A DNA stretch of 5,956 bases from Thermoplasmata archaeon (lineage in GTDB: Archaea > Thermoplasmatota > Thermoplasmata > Thermoplasmatales > Thermoplasmataceae). Position 1 is the stretch's first letter. Each line of letters starts with the position of its first letter. Below the pieces are notes generated by a model, which was not told where the DNA came from, made no database searches, and worked only from the letters and a program-made list of their open reading frames with translations. The DNA is taken from NCBI GenBank assembly GCA_021847855.1, contig JAJZOT010000120.1:1-5956 (forward strand). The letters are read 5' to 3'. Below, piece by piece: positions 5,524-5,956 of the stretch. A program made the position numbers and the translations under genes.

Positions 5524-5956
5524 CACATATTGTCGAAAATGTCTACACTGTGTATGTCAAGCTCCCATTCCTTAAATTCATCCGTTGCAGTATAAAGTAC
5601 CCTGAAGAATTCGGGAAGCACAATCTCCGGCACCACAGTTGCAAAGGAGAAAGTCTTGCCCAGAAGCTTTTGCGGCATTCCGAGTGTTACAACGGAATTT
5701 GCCGAGACCTCATCGATAAAGAACTTAATCAGTGGGTTTGAGAATGCTGTTTCATAAATCCTGTGCTCCTTCGAGATCTCGTTGATCCAGTCTTCCTTTT
5801 TCCTTAAGAGCGCGTTTTTGTCGTAGTAAACCGCCCTTATTTCATCTTCGAGCAGATACTTCAGTTCCCTTGTCCAGTTCACTCCCAGGTTCGTAATAAC
5901 CGGATCGCTTACGATGTTCATTGCAGAAACTGGAACAGATCCGTTGACTTCCACGT
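5523..5956 (-). CDS. Unrecognised protein, probably 5'-truncated by the window edge
   Basis: A - strand frame ending in TGA at 5523-5525 and still open at the right edge. A GTG at 5952-5954 could be a start (143 residues), but no upstream sequence is available to judge it, so the gene may be longer. Numbered from the GTG, there is a charged, probably helical middle (residues 27-66, rich in Lys, Glu and Asp: TRELKYLLEDEIR, RKKEDWINEISKEH), then hydrophobic strand-like segments (SVVTLGMP, FSFATVVPEIVLPEFF) and an acidic end (DEFKEWELDIHSVDIFDNM). There are no cysteines, no clear membrane span and no motif I can name. It looks like a soluble cytoplasmic protein. It converges on the cysteine-rich gene across a gap of about 100 bases. 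Confidence 0.7.
   Translation of the reverse strand, partial: VEVNGSVPVSAMNIVSDPVITNLGVNWTRELKYLLEDEIRAVYYDKNALLRKKEDWINEISKEHRIYETAFSNPLIKFFIDEVSANSVVTLGMPQKLLGKTFSFATVVPEIVLPEFFRVLYTATDEFKEWELDIHSVDIFDNM

Overview
The window looks like a piece of an archaeal chromosome, most probably from a Thermoplasmatales-type euryarchaeon. This is inferred from three things. A/T-rich TATA-like boxes lie about 25-29 bases upstream of start codons, the spacing of leaderless archaeal transcripts. Internal or short-leader genes carry GGTGAT/GAGGT Shine-Dalgarno motifs. TTG start codons are used repeatedly. I see no rRNA, tRNA, CRISPR array or recognisable mobile element.

Layout, left to right. (1) The C-terminal two thirds of a dienelactone-hydrolase family enzyme runs in from the left edge on the + strand. 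It overlaps by 14 bases a 42-codon open frame with a strong ribosome binding site, a likely translationally coupled small gene. (2) A monocistronic + strand gene encodes a 452-residue exported right-handed parallel beta-helix protein with eight N-glycosylation sequons, behind a leaderless promoter. (3) Converging on it, on the - strand, is a two-gene threonine operon, thrB (homoserine kinase) then thrC (threonine synthase). Together they convert homoserine to threonine through O-phosphohomoserine. The 89-base thrB-thrC gap holds a perfect 7-bp inverted repeat and a 19-codon open frame. (4) A 277-base divergent intergenic region carries the thrB promoter, the promoter of the next + strand gene, and some dyad symmetry. 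(5) A + strand GNAT acetyltransferase of the phosphinothricin/L-amino-acid acetyltransferase type follows. (6) Next is a 39-residue protein with nine cysteines and two histidines, with its own TATA box and Shine-Dalgarno. (7) The right edge holds the C-terminal part, or possibly all, of an unrecognised - strand protein.

Most of the window is ordinary metabolism. The threonine pair is the only clear functional unit. The least conventional items are the two very small genes (positions 493-621 and 5300-5419), the architecture of the thrB-thrC gap, and the apparent leaderless TTG starts. I do not see a convincing new multi-gene system. The cysteine-rich mini-protein is the best candidate for something undescribed.
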